64,000 bases of DNA. Origin: Streptomyces nojiriensis (GTDB lineage: Bacteria > Actinomycetota > Actinomycetes > Streptomycetales > Streptomycetaceae). The position numbers and the translations under genes were made by a program. Below, in pieces: positions 46,883 to 56,366 of the stretch (the stretch's first letter is position 1; each line of letters starts with the position of its first letter). The stretch covers positions 2,356,001-2,420,000 of the forward strand of contig NZ_CP071139.1 of assembly GCF_017639205.1 (NCBI RefSeq), written 5' to 3'. The notes beneath the pieces are model-generated. The model ran no database searches and had not been told where the DNA came from. It saw nothing but the letters and a program-made list of their open reading frames with translations.

Positions 46883-47806
46883 CTAGATCCGGCGGTGCGT
46901 CAGGGAGAGCAGGTCACGGGCCGGGCCCGCCGGGCGGGCACCGGTCGGCCAGACCGCCCGCAGGGCCCGGTCGAGCGGCGCGCCCGACACCGGGACCTCC
47001 ACCAGCCGGCGCGCGCCCAGTTCGTCCCCGACCGCCAGCTCCGACAGCACGCACGGCCCCGCACCGCTCAGCGCCGCCGCCTTCACCGCCGTGGTCGACG
47101 CCAGTTCCAGCAGCGGCTCTGCCAGCCCGCCGGCCGAGGCCAGCGCGGCGTCCAGGACCTGCCGGGTGCCCGAGCCCCGCTCGCGCAGGATCAGCGGGGT
47201 CGAGGCCAGCTCGGCCGCCGCCACCCCCTTGGCGCGGCGGGCCCACGGGTGCCCCGGGGCCACCGCCACGACCAGGCGGTCCTGCGCGATCACCGCCGAA
47301 TCCAGTCCCTCGGGCACGGTCAGCCCCTCGACGAAGCCGAGGTCGGCCTCGTGCGCGAGGACCCGTTCGGCGACCACCGCCGAGTTCCCGGCGTGCAGGG
47401 ACACCGCCGTGTCCGGGCGCTGCCCGCGCAGGGCGATCAGCCAGCCCGGCAGCAGGTACTCCGCGATGGTCATGCTGGCAGCCACCCGCAGCCGCGAGTC
47501 CCGGCGCCCGCGCAGCGCCTGCGCGCCCGCGTCGAAGGCCTCCGCCGCCTCCACCACCCGCCGGGCCCAGTCCGTGACGAGCGCGCCCTCGGCCGTCAGC
47601 GTCGACCCCCGCGGCGAGCGGTCCACCAGGGCCACGCCGAGCCGGGTCTCCATCGCCCGGATCCGGCTGCTCGCCGCGGGCTGGGTGATGCCCAGCCGCC
47701 GGGCCGCCCCGCTCAGGCTGCCGACCCGCGCGACCGCGAGCAGCAGTTCCAGCGCGCCCAGGTCCGGTACCCGGTGTGCCAGCGGAACCCACTCCTCATT
47801 ACCCAT
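46883..47806 (-). CDS. LysR family transcriptional regulator
   Basis: Predicted 307 aa. Residues about 16-75 form the LysR helix-turn-helix (SLSGAARRLGITQPAASSRI). The C-terminal domain is the periplasmic-binding-protein-like effector domain. It is divergent from the TDT transporter 70 bases away and likely controls it. TAAACT (read on minus at 47818-47813) is six bases before the ATG, suggesting a leaderless transcript that overlaps the palindrome at 47804-47820. Confidence 0.92.
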   Translation of the reverse strand: MGNEEWVPLAHRVPDLGALELLLAVARVGSLSGAARRLGITQPAASSRIRAMETRLGVALVDRSPRGSTLTAEGALVTDWARRVVEAAEAFDAGAQALRGRRDSRLRVAASMTIAEYLLPGWLIALRGQRPDTAVSLHAGNSAVVAERVLAHEADLGFVEGLTVPEGLDSAVIAQDRLVVAVAPGHPWARRAKGVAAAELASTPLILRERGSGTRQVLDAALASAGGLAEPLLELASTTAVKAAALSGAGPCVLSELAVGDELGARRLVEVPVSGAPLDRALRAVWPTGARPAGPARDLLSLTHRRI

Positions 47807-47820
47807 AACATCAGTTTATG
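47804..47820. promoter_or_regulatory. LysR-type palindrome CATAA-N7-TTATG at the lysR start
   Basis: Perfect 5-bp arms around seven bases cover the lysR start codon and its -10-like element. Such a T-N11-A-type palindrome is expected for LysR autorepression and for activation of the divergent transporter. Confidence 0.6.
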
Positions 47821-47876
47821 GCCTCATAGGCAGATGACCTCTGCCGCCCCGGTCGCCCCGGCGTGAGGCTGGACCC

Positions 47877-48995
<1,119 letters not shown>

Positions 48996-49120
48996 CCCTC
49001 CCCGGGCGGGGCGGGCAGGTCCGCGGGGCCATCCCCTCGGGCGGGGCGGGCAGGTGCGGGCCGGTCCGCACCGGTCCGCGGGCCGGGATCCGGGCGCGGT
49101 GCGGGCCGGTCCGCGGGGCC

Positions 49121-49211
49121 GGGGAGGGGTGTCTCCTCGGCTCGGCGCGTGCGGGCATGTCTCGGCTGTGCTCGGTGGTCGCGCGCTCGTCCTGCGGGGA
49201 CACCCCTCCCC
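49121..49211. repeat. Palindromic element A with perfect 13-bp terminal inverted repeats
   Basis: The 91-bp element starts GGGGAGGGGTGTC and ends with its exact reverse complement. The interior includes CGCTCGTCCTGCGGGGACAC and has no gene. It is related in inverted orientation to the element at 49281-49361, so the two can also form one large hairpin. It occupies part of the 500-base gap 48996-49495. Confidence 0.72.
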
Positions 49212-49280
49212 GTCCCCGCTCCCCACGCGTCGGGGCGGCTCCGGGGCACTGCCGGAGCCTGCCGTGGGGCGGGGACACGG

Positions 49281-49361
49281 CGGAGTGTCCCCGCAGGACG
49301 AGCGCGCACCACCGGGCACCACCGCGACATGCCGCACCGCGCGAGCCGAGGAGACACTCCG
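49281..49361. repeat. Palindromic element B with perfect 9-bp terminal inverted repeats
   Basis: An 81-bp element bounded by CGGAGTGTC and GACACTCCG. Read on the opposite strand its interior matches element A over about 70 bases with scattered differences (for example GCGCTCGTCCTGCGGGGACA is shared). Size, ends and lack of coding are MITE- or REP-like. Confidence 0.72.
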
Positions 49362-49384
49362 GCGGGGCACCGCCCCACACCACC

Positions 49385-49489
49385 CAGCCCCGCCGGCGCT
49401 TGAGGCGCGGGGTCCGGGGCGGAGCCCCGGCACCACCGACCGGCCGGAGCCGGACCGCAGAGCCCCGGCACCACCGACCGGCCGGAGCC
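49385..49489. repeat. Single GC-rich intergenic repeat plus a 29-bp direct repeat
   Basis: 49385-49430 is one copy of the family arrayed at 35745-35943 (core GCCGGCGCTTGAGGCG, ending in a GGGGC/GCCCC hairpin). Overlapping it, a 29-base sequence starting AGCCCCGGCACCACC occurs twice exactly, at 49423-49451 and 49461-49489, nine bases apart, just before the stop of the next gene. The remaining 48996-49120 is very GC-rich with short repeats of GGGGCGGGCAGGT and no gene. Confidence 0.75.
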
Positions 49490-49495
49490 GAGGAG

Positions 49496-50215
49496 CTACC
49501 GCGCCGCGCGCAGCGCTGCCGCCAGCACCCCCGGCGCCCCGGCCAGCGAGGGCCCGTACCAGGTCAGGTGCCGGCCGTCGACGAGCGCGGCGGGCAGGCC
49601 CGGGAAGGCCTCCGGGCCGTCCTCACGCGTGAAGCGGTACGGCTCGTCCGGGAGCACCACCAGATCGCAGCCGGCCCCCGCGAGTTCCTCCACCGGCACG
49701 CGGGGATACCGCTCCGGGTGCCCGGCGTAGACGTTGCGGACCCCGAGCCGCGCGAGCAGGTCCCCGGCGAAGGTGTCCCGGCCGAGCACCATCCACGGCC
49801 GCCGCCAGATCGGCACGAAAGCGGTGAGCTCCGCGAGCGGCTCCACCCGGGCCCACGCCCGCTCCGCGTCCGTCAGCCACCCCGGCCTCGTCAACCCCAG
49901 CGCCCCCACCAGCACCCGGTCAAGCTCCCGCAGCGCCTGCGGCAGGTCCCGGACCTCGGTGACCAGCACCTCCACCCCGGCCGCGCGCAGCGCCGCCAGG
50001 TCCGGGGCCCTGTTCTCCTCCTCGTTGGCGATCACCAGGTCCGGCCGGAGCTCCGCGATCCCGCGCACGTCGGGGTTCTTCGTCCCCCCGATCCGCACCG
50101 CGTCCCCGAGGTCCCCGGGGTGCGTGCACCAGTCGGTGACCCCGACCAGCAGCCCCGGTGCGCTCACGGCCACCGCCTCGGTCAGCGAGGGCACCAGCGA
50201 GACGACCCGCCGCAC
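49496..50215 (-). CDS. Helical-backbone metal receptor (BtuF-like), no signal peptide
   Basis: Predicted 239 aa. It begins MRRVVSLVPSLTEAV and contains TKNPDVRGIAELRPDLVIANEEENR, typical of cobalamin- or siderophore-type substrate-binding domains. There is no export signal or lipobox and no ABC permease nearby, so it is probably cytoplasmic and its ligand unclear. Its GTG start lies five bases after the XRE/cupin gene in the same direction, indicating one operon. Confidence 0.82.
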   Translation of the reverse strand: MRRVVSLVPSLTEAVAVSAPGLLVGVTDWCTHPGDLGDAVRIGGTKNPDVRGIAELRPDLVIANEEENRAPDLAALRAAGVEVLVTEVRDLPQALRELDRVLVGALGLTRPGWLTDAERAWARVEPLAELTAFVPIWRRPWMVLGRDTFAGDLLARLGVRNVYAGHPERYPRVPVEELAGAGCDLVVLPDEPYRFTREDGPEAFPGLPAALVDGRHLTWYGPSLAGAPGVLAAALRAAR

Positions 50216-50220
50216 GCCGC

Positions 50221-50871
50221 TCAGTGTCCCGGGGACGGGGGCTCGGACGTCGCGTGGATGTGCTCGCCCACCGCGACGACCAGGATCCGGGTCTCCTCGG
50301 TGACCGCCCGCCAGCGGTGGCGCACGCCGCCGGACAGGAACAGCGCGTCCCCGCTCTCCAGCCGGTAGGCCCGCCCTTCCGCTTCGACCTGGCAGGCGCC
50401 CTCGACCACGTACATCAGTTCGTCGTTGCGGTGCTGGTACTCGCGTCCGGCGTCCTGGTCCCCGGTGAACTCCATCGCGTGCAGCTGGTGGTGCCCGCGC
50501 ACCAGGGGCCGTACGCCCGGGAACGGGGTGAGCCCGGAGGAGTCACCGGCCCGTACGAGGTCCACCGTGCGCGCGGTGTCGGAGGCGGCCAGCAGCTCGA
50601 CGGCCGTCGTCTCCAGCGCGTCCGCGACCCGCTCCAGGGAGCGCATGCTGGGCCTGGCCCGCTCGTTCTCTATCTGACTCAGGAAGGGCACCGACAGGCC
50701 GCTGCGCGCCGACACGGCGGCCAGCGTGAGGTGGAGCGCGCGGCGCCGCTTGCGTACGGCCACGCCCACCCGGAGCGGCTCCTTGCCGTCCTTGTCCTTG
50801 CTCTTGTCGTCCTTGTCGTTCAGCTTGCGGTCCATGCCGTCAATGCCGTCGGTGCCGTCCCTGTCGTTCAT
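50221..50871 (-). CDS. XRE family regulator with cupin domain
   Basis: Predicted 216 aa. After an unusual Asp/Lys-rich head of about 30 residues (KLNDKDDKSKDKDGK) comes an XRE helix-turn-helix (LTLAAVSARSGLSVPFLSQI) and a C-terminal cupin barrel (RNDELMYVVEGACQVEAEG). Such proteins sense small molecules in the cupin. GGGGAGG precedes the ATG at 50871 by about ten bases; an upstream ATG at 50904 exists. It may control the metal-receptor gene behind it. Confidence 0.88.
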   Translation of the reverse strand: MNDRDGTDGIDGMDRKLNDKDDKSKDKDGKEPLRVGVAVRKRRRALHLTLAAVSARSGLSVPFLSQIENERARPSMRSLERVADALETTAVELLAASDTARTVDLVRAGDSSGLTPFPGVRPLVRGHHQLHAMEFTGDQDAGREYQHRNDELMYVVEGACQVEAEGRAYRLESGDALFLSGGVRHRWRAVTEETRILVVAVGEHIHATSEPPSPGH

Positions 50872-51051
50872 GTCGGGGCTGCCCTCCCCATGTCTGTCGC
50901 ACATCGGTGTGCTGTAAGCACCTTACGCAGCAACCGCCTCCGGTTTCGCGTGCACGGCTCTTCCCGTACCCGTCCGCTCACTGTCCGTCGCGGCGGGGTT
51001 GTCCTGACGGCCGGGACCTCCGCCGGGGTGCGTTGCGGCATCATCGACTCC

Positions 51052-51975
51052 GTGACGACACGACGCCTGATGCTCCTGGACACCGCCTCCCTCTACTACC
51101 GCGCCTACTTCGGTGTGCCGGACTCGGTGAAGGCCCCCGACGGCACCCCGGTCAACGCCGTGCGCGGGCTGCTCGACTTCATCGGCCGGCTCGTCCAGGA
51201 CCACCGGCCGGACGATCTGGTGGCGTGCATGGACGCCGACTGGCGGCCGCACTGGCGGGTGGAGCTGATCCCCTCCTACAAGGCGCACCGAGTGGCCGAG
51301 GAGACCGAGACCGGCCCCGACGTGGAGGAGACCCCGGACACGCTCGCCCCGCAGGTGCCGATCATCGAGGCGGCGCTGGACGCCTTCGGCATCGCCCGGG
51401 TCGGGGTCGCCGGATACGAGGCGGACGACGTGATCGGTACGCTCACCGCCCGCGCGAGCGGCCCGGTGGACATCGTCACCGGCGACCGGGACCTCTACCA
51501 GCTGGTGGACGACGCCCGGCAGCGACGGGTGCTGTACCCGCTGAAGGGCGTGGGCACCCTGCAGGTGACCGACGAGGCGTGGCTCCGCGAGAAGTACGGG
51601 GTGGACGGCCCCGGTTACGCGGATCTGGCGCTGCTGCGCGGCGACCCGAGCGACGGCCTGCCGGGCGTCCCCGGCATCGGCGAGAAGACGGCCGCCAAAC
51701 TCCTGGACGCCTACGGCACCCTGGCCGGGATCATCGCGGCGGTCGACGATCCGAAGTCGAAGCTGACGCCGACCCAGCGCAAGCGGCTGGACGAGTCCCG
51801 GCCCTATCTGGCGGTGGCCCCGAAGGTGGTCCAAGTGGCCTCTGACGTGCCGCTTCCGGCGTTCGACCCGGCCCTTCCGACGGCTCCGGCGCAGCCCGAA
51901 CTGGTGGATGCGCTAGCCCATCGGTGGGGTCTGGGGGGTGCAGTCGCTCGCCTGAGCAGCGTGCTGCGCCCATGA
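51052..51975 (+). CDS. Stand-alone 5'-3' exonuclease (PolA N-domain-like)
   Basis: Predicted 307 aa. The PIN-like metal site includes MLLDTASLYYRAYFG, MDADWRPHWR and VTGDRDLYQL, and the DNA-binding helix-hairpin-helix GDPSDGLPGVPGIGEKTAA is intact. Its length equals the flap endonuclease domain of DNA polymerase I without polymerase. It likely removes primers or flaps or acts in repair. GTG at 51052 fits the conserved start; ATG at 51070 is also possible. Confidence 0.92.
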   Translation: MTTRRLMLLDTASLYYRAYFGVPDSVKAPDGTPVNAVRGLLDFIGRLVQDHRPDDLVACMDADWRPHWRVELIPSYKAHRVAEETETGPDVEETPDTLAPQVPIIEAALDAFGIARVGVAGYEADDVIGTLTARASGPVDIVTGDRDLYQLVDDARQRRVLYPLKGVGTLQVTDEAWLREKYGVDGPGYADLALLRGDPSDGLPGVPGIGEKTAAKLLDAYGTLAGIIAAVDDPKSKLTPTQRKRLDESRPYLAVAPKVVQVASDVPLPAFDPALPTAPAQPELVDALAHRWGLGGAVARLSSVLRP

Positions 51976-51981
51976 GGTGAT

Positions 51982-52003
51982 AACTTAGGTAAGGCTAAGT
52001 TTC
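51982..52003. promoter_or_regulatory. Iron box (DmdR/IdeR-type) before the siderophore-interacting protein gene
   Basis: AACTTAGGTAAGGCTAAGTT is an inverted repeat with perfect 6-bp arms and matches the TTAGGTTAGGCTAACCTAA-type iron box of actinobacteria closely. It begins 42 bases upstream of the GTG start of the next gene. Repression under iron-replete conditions is expected. Confidence 0.85.
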
Positions 52004-52023
52004 ATGGAGTCAGGGGAGTCACC

Positions 52024-52863
52024 GTGGCAGAAGGACGCGCCCGCACCGTCGGCACCGCCGTCGTCGTACGCACCGAGCGGCTGTCGCCGCACATGGTGCG
52101 CCTCGTGCTGGGCGGTGAGGGCCTCCGGGAGTTCGGCGCGGGCGAGTACACCGACCATTACGTCAAGCTGCTGTTCGCCCCGGTGGGCGTCACCTACCCC
52201 GCGCCGTGGGACCTGGACCGGATCCGCGCGGACTTCCCCCGCGCGCAGTGGCCGCGCCAGCGCGCGTACACGGTACGGAGCTGGGACCCCGCGCACCTGG
52301 AGCTGACCCTCGACTTCGTGGTCCACGGCGACGAGGGCCTGGCCGGCCCCTGGGCGGCGCGGGTGCAGCCGGGCGAGCTCGTGCGCTTCCTCGGCCCGGG
52401 CGGCGCCTACGCCCCGGACCCGGTGGCCGGCTGGCACCTCCTGGTGGGCGACGAGAGCGCCCTGCCGGCGATCGCCGCCGCGATGGAGCGGATGCCGGCG
52501 GGCGCGCGGGTCCACGCCATCGTCGAGATCGACGGCCCGGCCGACGAGCTGAAGGTCGCCACCCCGGACGGCATCGTCCCGGTCTGGCTCCACCGCGGCG
52601 ACCGCCCGGTGGGCGAGGCCCTCGTGGAGGCCGTCATGGCCATGGAGTTCCCGAGCACGGACGTCCACGCCTTCGTCCACGGCGAGGCCGGCTTCGTCAA
52701 GGACCTGCGCCGCCACCTCCGCATGGAGCGCGGCGTCCCGCGCGAGCGCCTGTCGATCTCGGGCTACTGGCGCCTGGGCGAGACGGACGAGGGCTGGCGC
52801 GCGATCAAGCGCGACTGGAACGCCTCGGTGGAAGCCGAACAGGAACACCGCGCGGCCGCGTAA
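52024..52863 (+). CDS. Siderophore-interacting protein, FAD-dependent ferric reductase
   Basis: Predicted 279 aa. The FAD-binding segment RQRAYTVRSWD and the C-terminal SGYWRLGETDEGWRAIKRDW are typical of the SIP family, which uses NAD(P)H to reduce ferric siderophores and release iron. It begins after GGGGAG. An iron box directly upstream agrees with the function. No siderophore genes are near. Confidence 0.95.
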   Translation: MAEGRARTVGTAVVVRTERLSPHMVRLVLGGEGLREFGAGEYTDHYVKLLFAPVGVTYPAPWDLDRIRADFPRAQWPRQRAYTVRSWDPAHLELTLDFVVHGDEGLAGPWAARVQPGELVRFLGPGGAYAPDPVAGWHLLVGDESALPAIAAAMERMPAGARVHAIVEIDGPADELKVATPDGIVPVWLHRGDRPVGEALVEAVMAMEFPSTDVHAFVHGEAGFVKDLRRHLRMERGVPRERLSISGYWRLGETDEGWRAIKRDWNASVEAEQEHRAAA

Positions 52864-52885
52864 AGGTTTTTCCCCCGCCCCACCC

Positions 52886-53013
52886 AGCCCCGCCGGCGTT
52901 TGAGGCGCGGGGTCGGGGGCGGAGCCCCGGTCTTTTCAGCCCCGCCAGGGGGCACCTCTCAGCGGTGGCTGGGGGAGTTCGAGGCGCGGGGGTCCGGGGG
53001 CGGCGCCCCCGGC
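52886..53013. repeat. Two GC-rich intergenic repeats, the second with a nested insertion
   Basis: 52886-52930 is a copy of the GCCGGCGTTTGAGGCG family. A second copy (52938-53013) is split after CCCCGCC by about 30 bases (52947-52976, GGGGCACCTCTCAGCGGTGG and onward), after which TTCGAGGCGCGGG resumes. The inserted piece resembles the sequence at 60199-60228, so one repeat appears nested in another. Confidence 0.7.
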
Positions 53014-53083
53014 AACGGCGCCGCACGCGCCCACCGCCGGACGGCAACGGGCGCCCCGCGGCCCCCGGCAGGACAATGGCCCC

Positions 53084-54628
53084 ATGCGTACGCTCCCGTC
53101 GCTCGGGGCAGCAGGGGCCGCCGTCCTCCTGACCGCGGCGGTCGGCGTCACGGCCACCGCCGCACCCACCCCGCCCCCCGCCCCGACGCCCCAGATCACG
53201 GACGCCGCCGTCGACAAGGCCGTCGCCCGCCTCGACCGCACGGTCGAGGACATGATGCGCCGCACCGGTGTCCCCGGCGTGTCCGTGGCCGTGGTCCACG
53301 ACGACAAGGTCGTCCACATCAAGGGCTACGGGCTCCGCAGGACCGGCGAGAGCGCCGAGGTCGGGCCCGACACCGTCTTCCAGATCGCCTCGCTCTCCAA
53401 GCCGGTCTCCTCCACCGTCGTGGCCGGCACCCTCACGGACCCCGAGGAGTGGGACGACCGCGCCGTCCTGCCCGGGTTCTCCCTGAAGGACCCCTGGGTC
53501 ACCGACCACGTCACCACCGCCGACCTGTTCTCCCACCGCAGCGGCCTCCCCGACCACGCCGGCGACCTCCTCGAAGACCTCGGCTACGACCAGGCGTACA
53601 TCCTGGACCACCTGCGCCTGGAGCCCCTCGGCCCGTTCCGGGCGAGCTACGCCTACACCAACTTCGGGTTCACCGCGGCCGCCGAGGCCGTCGCCCGCGC
53701 CAAGGGCACCAGCTGGCAGAAGCTCAGCGCCGACACCCTCTTCAAGCCCGCCGGCATGACCCGTACGAGCACCGAGTTCTCCGCCTTCGCCCACTCCCCC
53801 GACCACGCCGCCACCCACGTCAAGAACGCTGATGGCACCTGGAGCCCGCGCTTCGTCCGCGACCCGGACGCCCAGGCCCCGGCCGGCGGTGTCAGTTCCA
53901 CGGCCACCGACATGGCCCGCTGGCTGCGGCTGCAGCTGGCCGGCGGCACCCTCGACGGGAAGCGGATCATCCCCGCCGACACCCTCGCCCGGACCCACCT
54001 GCCCGAGATCGTGTCGCAGCCGACCAACGCCGTCGGCACCACCAGCTTCTACGGTCTCGGCTGGAACGTCGGCTACGACGGCGCCGGCCGCGTGCGCCTG
54101 AGCCACTCCGGCGCCTTCGAGCTCGGCGCGAACACCAACGTCACCATGCTCCCGCTGGAGCAGCTCGGCATCGTCGTGCTGACCAACGGCGCCCCGGTCG
54201 GCCTGCCCGACGCCGTGGCCCTGGACTTCCTCGACTACGCCGAGCACGGCAAGGTCTCCACGGACTGGCTCGCCCTCGCCGCCTCCGCCTACGCGACGGC
54301 TCTCGCACCCCCGGACGGGTCGACCACCGACTACGCCCACCCGCCCGCCGGGGCGCAGCCGGCCCGGGACAGCGCCGCGTACACCGGAACCTACGACAAC
54401 CCCTACTACGGCAAGGCCACCGTGACCGCCGACGACAACGGCGCGCTCACCCTCGCGCTCGGCCCCGAGCCGCTGCGCTTCCCGTTGACCCACTACGACG
54501 GGGACACCTTCAGCTTCATGACCGCGGGCGAGAACGCGGTCGGCCGCACCGGGGTGATCTTCGCCGACGGCACCCTGCGCATCGAATACCTCGACGCCGA
54601 CCACCTGGGCACTTTCACCCAGCGGTAG
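53084..54628 (+). CDS. Secreted serine hydrolase, beta-lactamase/DD-peptidase fold
   Basis: Predicted 514 aa. A Sec signal (about residues 5-27) is followed by a serine beta-lactamase-like domain with SLSK (nucleophile Ser), YTN (Y-x-N box) and HSG. The C-terminal about 100 residues after the Pro-rich linker form a beta domain (AAYTGTYDNPYYGKA). The family covers DD-peptidases, esterases and related enzymes. It is 19 bases upstream of the pseudouridine synthase gene. Confidence 0.9.
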   Translation: MRTLPSLGAAGAAVLLTAAVGVTATAAPTPPPAPTPQITDAAVDKAVARLDRTVEDMMRRTGVPGVSVAVVHDDKVVHIKGYGLRRTGESAEVGPDTVFQIASLSKPVSSTVVAGTLTDPEEWDDRAVLPGFSLKDPWVTDHVTTADLFSHRSGLPDHAGDLLEDLGYDQAYILDHLRLEPLGPFRASYAYTNFGFTAAAEAVARAKGTSWQKLSADTLFKPAGMTRTSTEFSAFAHSPDHAATHVKNADGTWSPRFVRDPDAQAPAGGVSSTATDMARWLRLQLAGGTLDGKRIIPADTLARTHLPEIVSQPTNAVGTTSFYGLGWNVGYDGAGRVRLSHSGAFELGANTNVTMLPLEQLGIVVLTNGAPVGLPDAVALDFLDYAEHGKVSTDWLALAASAYATALAPPDGSTTDYAHPPAGAQPARDSAAYTGTYDNPYYGKATVTADDNGALTLALGPEPLRFPLTHYDGDTFSFMTAGENAVGRTGVIFADGTLRIEYLDADHLGTFTQR

Positions 54629-54647
54629 CCGCATAGCCTGTTCCCCG

Positions 54648-55619
54648 ATGAGACGCAGAGCCCAGCCACCCCCCTCGCCCCTCCCCCAGCGCGCCGGCAT
54701 CGACCCGGTCCGGCTGCGGCTCCCGCCCGACTCGGACGGGACGTGGCCGGATCTCGGCGACTACCTCGCCGCGCGCTACGCCGGCACCCGCGGCGCCGAC
54801 TCGGTCGCCCGCCTGCTGGCGGCGGGCCGGGTGGTGGGCGCCGGCGGACGGGTCCTGCGCGCGCAGGACCCGTACGAGCCGGGCGCCTACCTGTGGTTCC
54901 ACCGGGACATGGAGCCCGAGCCGCGGGTGCCCTTCCCCATCTCCGTCGTCCACCGGGACGCACACCTGCTGGTCGTGGACAAGCCGCACTTCCTGGCCAC
55001 CACCCCGCGCGGCTCCCACATCACCGAGACCGCCCTGGCCCGGCTCCGCGAGGAGCTGGACCTGCCCGGCCTCAGCCCCGCGCACCGGCTGGACCGGCTG
55101 ACGGCGGGACTGGTGATGTTCAGCGTCCGGCCGGAGGACCGCGGCGCCTACCAGCTCCTCTTCCAGCGGCGCGAGGTGCACAAGGAGTACGAGGCCCTCG
55201 CCCCGCACGACCCGGAGCTCGCCCGCACCCTCCCGCGGACGGTCCGCAGTCGGATCGAGAAGGCCCGCGGGGTCATCGCGGCGGTCGAGGTGCCCGGCGG
55301 CGAGCCCAATGCCGAAAGCCTCGTCGAATGCGTCGAGGCCCGCGACGGGCTGGGCCGCTACCGGCTGACCCCGCGCACCGGCCGCACCCACCAGCTGCGG
55401 GTCCACATGAACAGCCTGGGCCTGCCCATCCTCGGCGACCCGGTGTACCCGCAGGTCACCGACCCGGCCCCGGACGACTACCGCCGGCCGCTGCAACTCC
55501 TGGCCCGGGTCCTGGCGTTCACCGACCCCGTGACGGCGCGCGCGCACCGCTTCGAGAGCGGCCGCACCCTCCAGGCCTGGGACGACCGCGCGGGCTGGGA
55601 GGCCGGATCCGGCGGTTAG
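54648..55619 (+). CDS. RluA-family pseudouridine synthase
   Basis: Predicted 323 aa. The catalytic Asp lies in AHRLDRLTAGLV, motif III in RTGRTHQLRVHMNSLGLPILGDP. No S4 domain is clear, though the N-terminal about 80 residues include an S4-like segment (DSVARLLAAGRVV). It probably modifies rRNA uridines. It overlaps the convergent TetR gene by four bases (TTAG/CTAA). Confidence 0.92.
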   Translation: MRRRAQPPPSPLPQRAGIDPVRLRLPPDSDGTWPDLGDYLAARYAGTRGADSVARLLAAGRVVGAGGRVLRAQDPYEPGAYLWFHRDMEPEPRVPFPISVVHRDAHLLVVDKPHFLATTPRGSHITETALARLREELDLPGLSPAHRLDRLTAGLVMFSVRPEDRGAYQLLFQRREVHKEYEALAPHDPELARTLPRTVRSRIEKARGVIAAVEVPGGEPNAESLVECVEARDGLGRYRLTPRTGRTHQLRVHMNSLGLPILGDPVYPQVTDPAPDDYRRPLQLLARVLAFTDPVTARAHRFESGRTLQAWDDRAGWEAGSGG

Positions 55620-56275
55620 TCCCCGAGCGGGCCGACGCCCGCGATCCGCAGCGCCGCGTCCGCGGTGGCCTCCGCGAAGGCGGTCACCGGGCGCGCCGGA
55701 TCCGTGCGGTGGATCAGCATGACGCCCTCGATGAGCCCGAAGACCAGGTCGCCCCGGAGCGTCAGCCCCGCCTTGTCCCCGGCCAGTTCGGTGCCGACGC
55801 GGGTCCCGGCGAGCAACACCCGGTAGGCGTCCTTGAGTTCCCCCCGCATCCGGCGGAACCGGGTGAAGCGCGAACCGCCCAGCTCGGGCAGCAGGTAGAG
55901 CGCCCCCAGGTCGTACGGCCCGCCGCACAGCAGCAGCACGTCGGAGCGGCACAGCTCCCACAGCCGCCGCGCGGCGCTCCGCCCGCCGTCCGCGAGCAGC
56001 CGGCGGGCCAGCACCAGCGAGGGCGCGACCGTGGACTCCAGCAGTTCGGCGAGGAGTTCCTCCTTGCCGCCGAAGTAGTGGTACATCGTGGCCTGGCGCA
56101 TCCCGGCGCGTTCGGCGACGGCCCGCGTGGTGGTCGCCGCGTATCCCTGGACCGTGAACAACTCGGCCGCCGCGCAGAGGAGTTCCTCGCGCGGCGGCCG
56201 GCCGCTCTCCGGTCTCAGCCGGTCGGCACGCGGCCGACCGACCCGTCTCGGACCATCGTCCGCTCCCCCGCTCAT
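55616..56275 (-). CDS. TetR family transcriptional regulator
   Basis: Predicted 219 aa. A basic N-terminal tail leads into TRAVAERAGMRQATMYHYFG, the TetR helix-turn-helix (about residues 51-70). The ATG at 56275 gives the usual length. Neither neighbour is an obvious target; the helicase operon is read away from it in the same direction. The target may be elsewhere. Ligand unknown. Confidence 0.88.
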   Translation of the reverse strand: MSGGADDGPRRVGRPRADRLRPESGRPPREELLCAAAELFTVQGYAATTTRAVAERAGMRQATMYHYFGGKEELLAELLESTVAPSLVLARRLLADGGRSAARRLWELCRSDVLLLCGGPYDLGALYLLPELGGSRFTRFRRMRGELKDAYRVLLAGTRVGTELAGDKAGLTLRGDLVFGLIEGVMLIHRTDPARPVTAFAEATADAALRIAGVGPLGD

Positions 56276-56366
56276 GGCATCGATCGTCGCACAGAGCACG
56301 CCGATTCGATCATGGCAAGAGATCAGATCAGGCCATCCCCACCCTCGGAGGAAGCCCCAAAACCGC

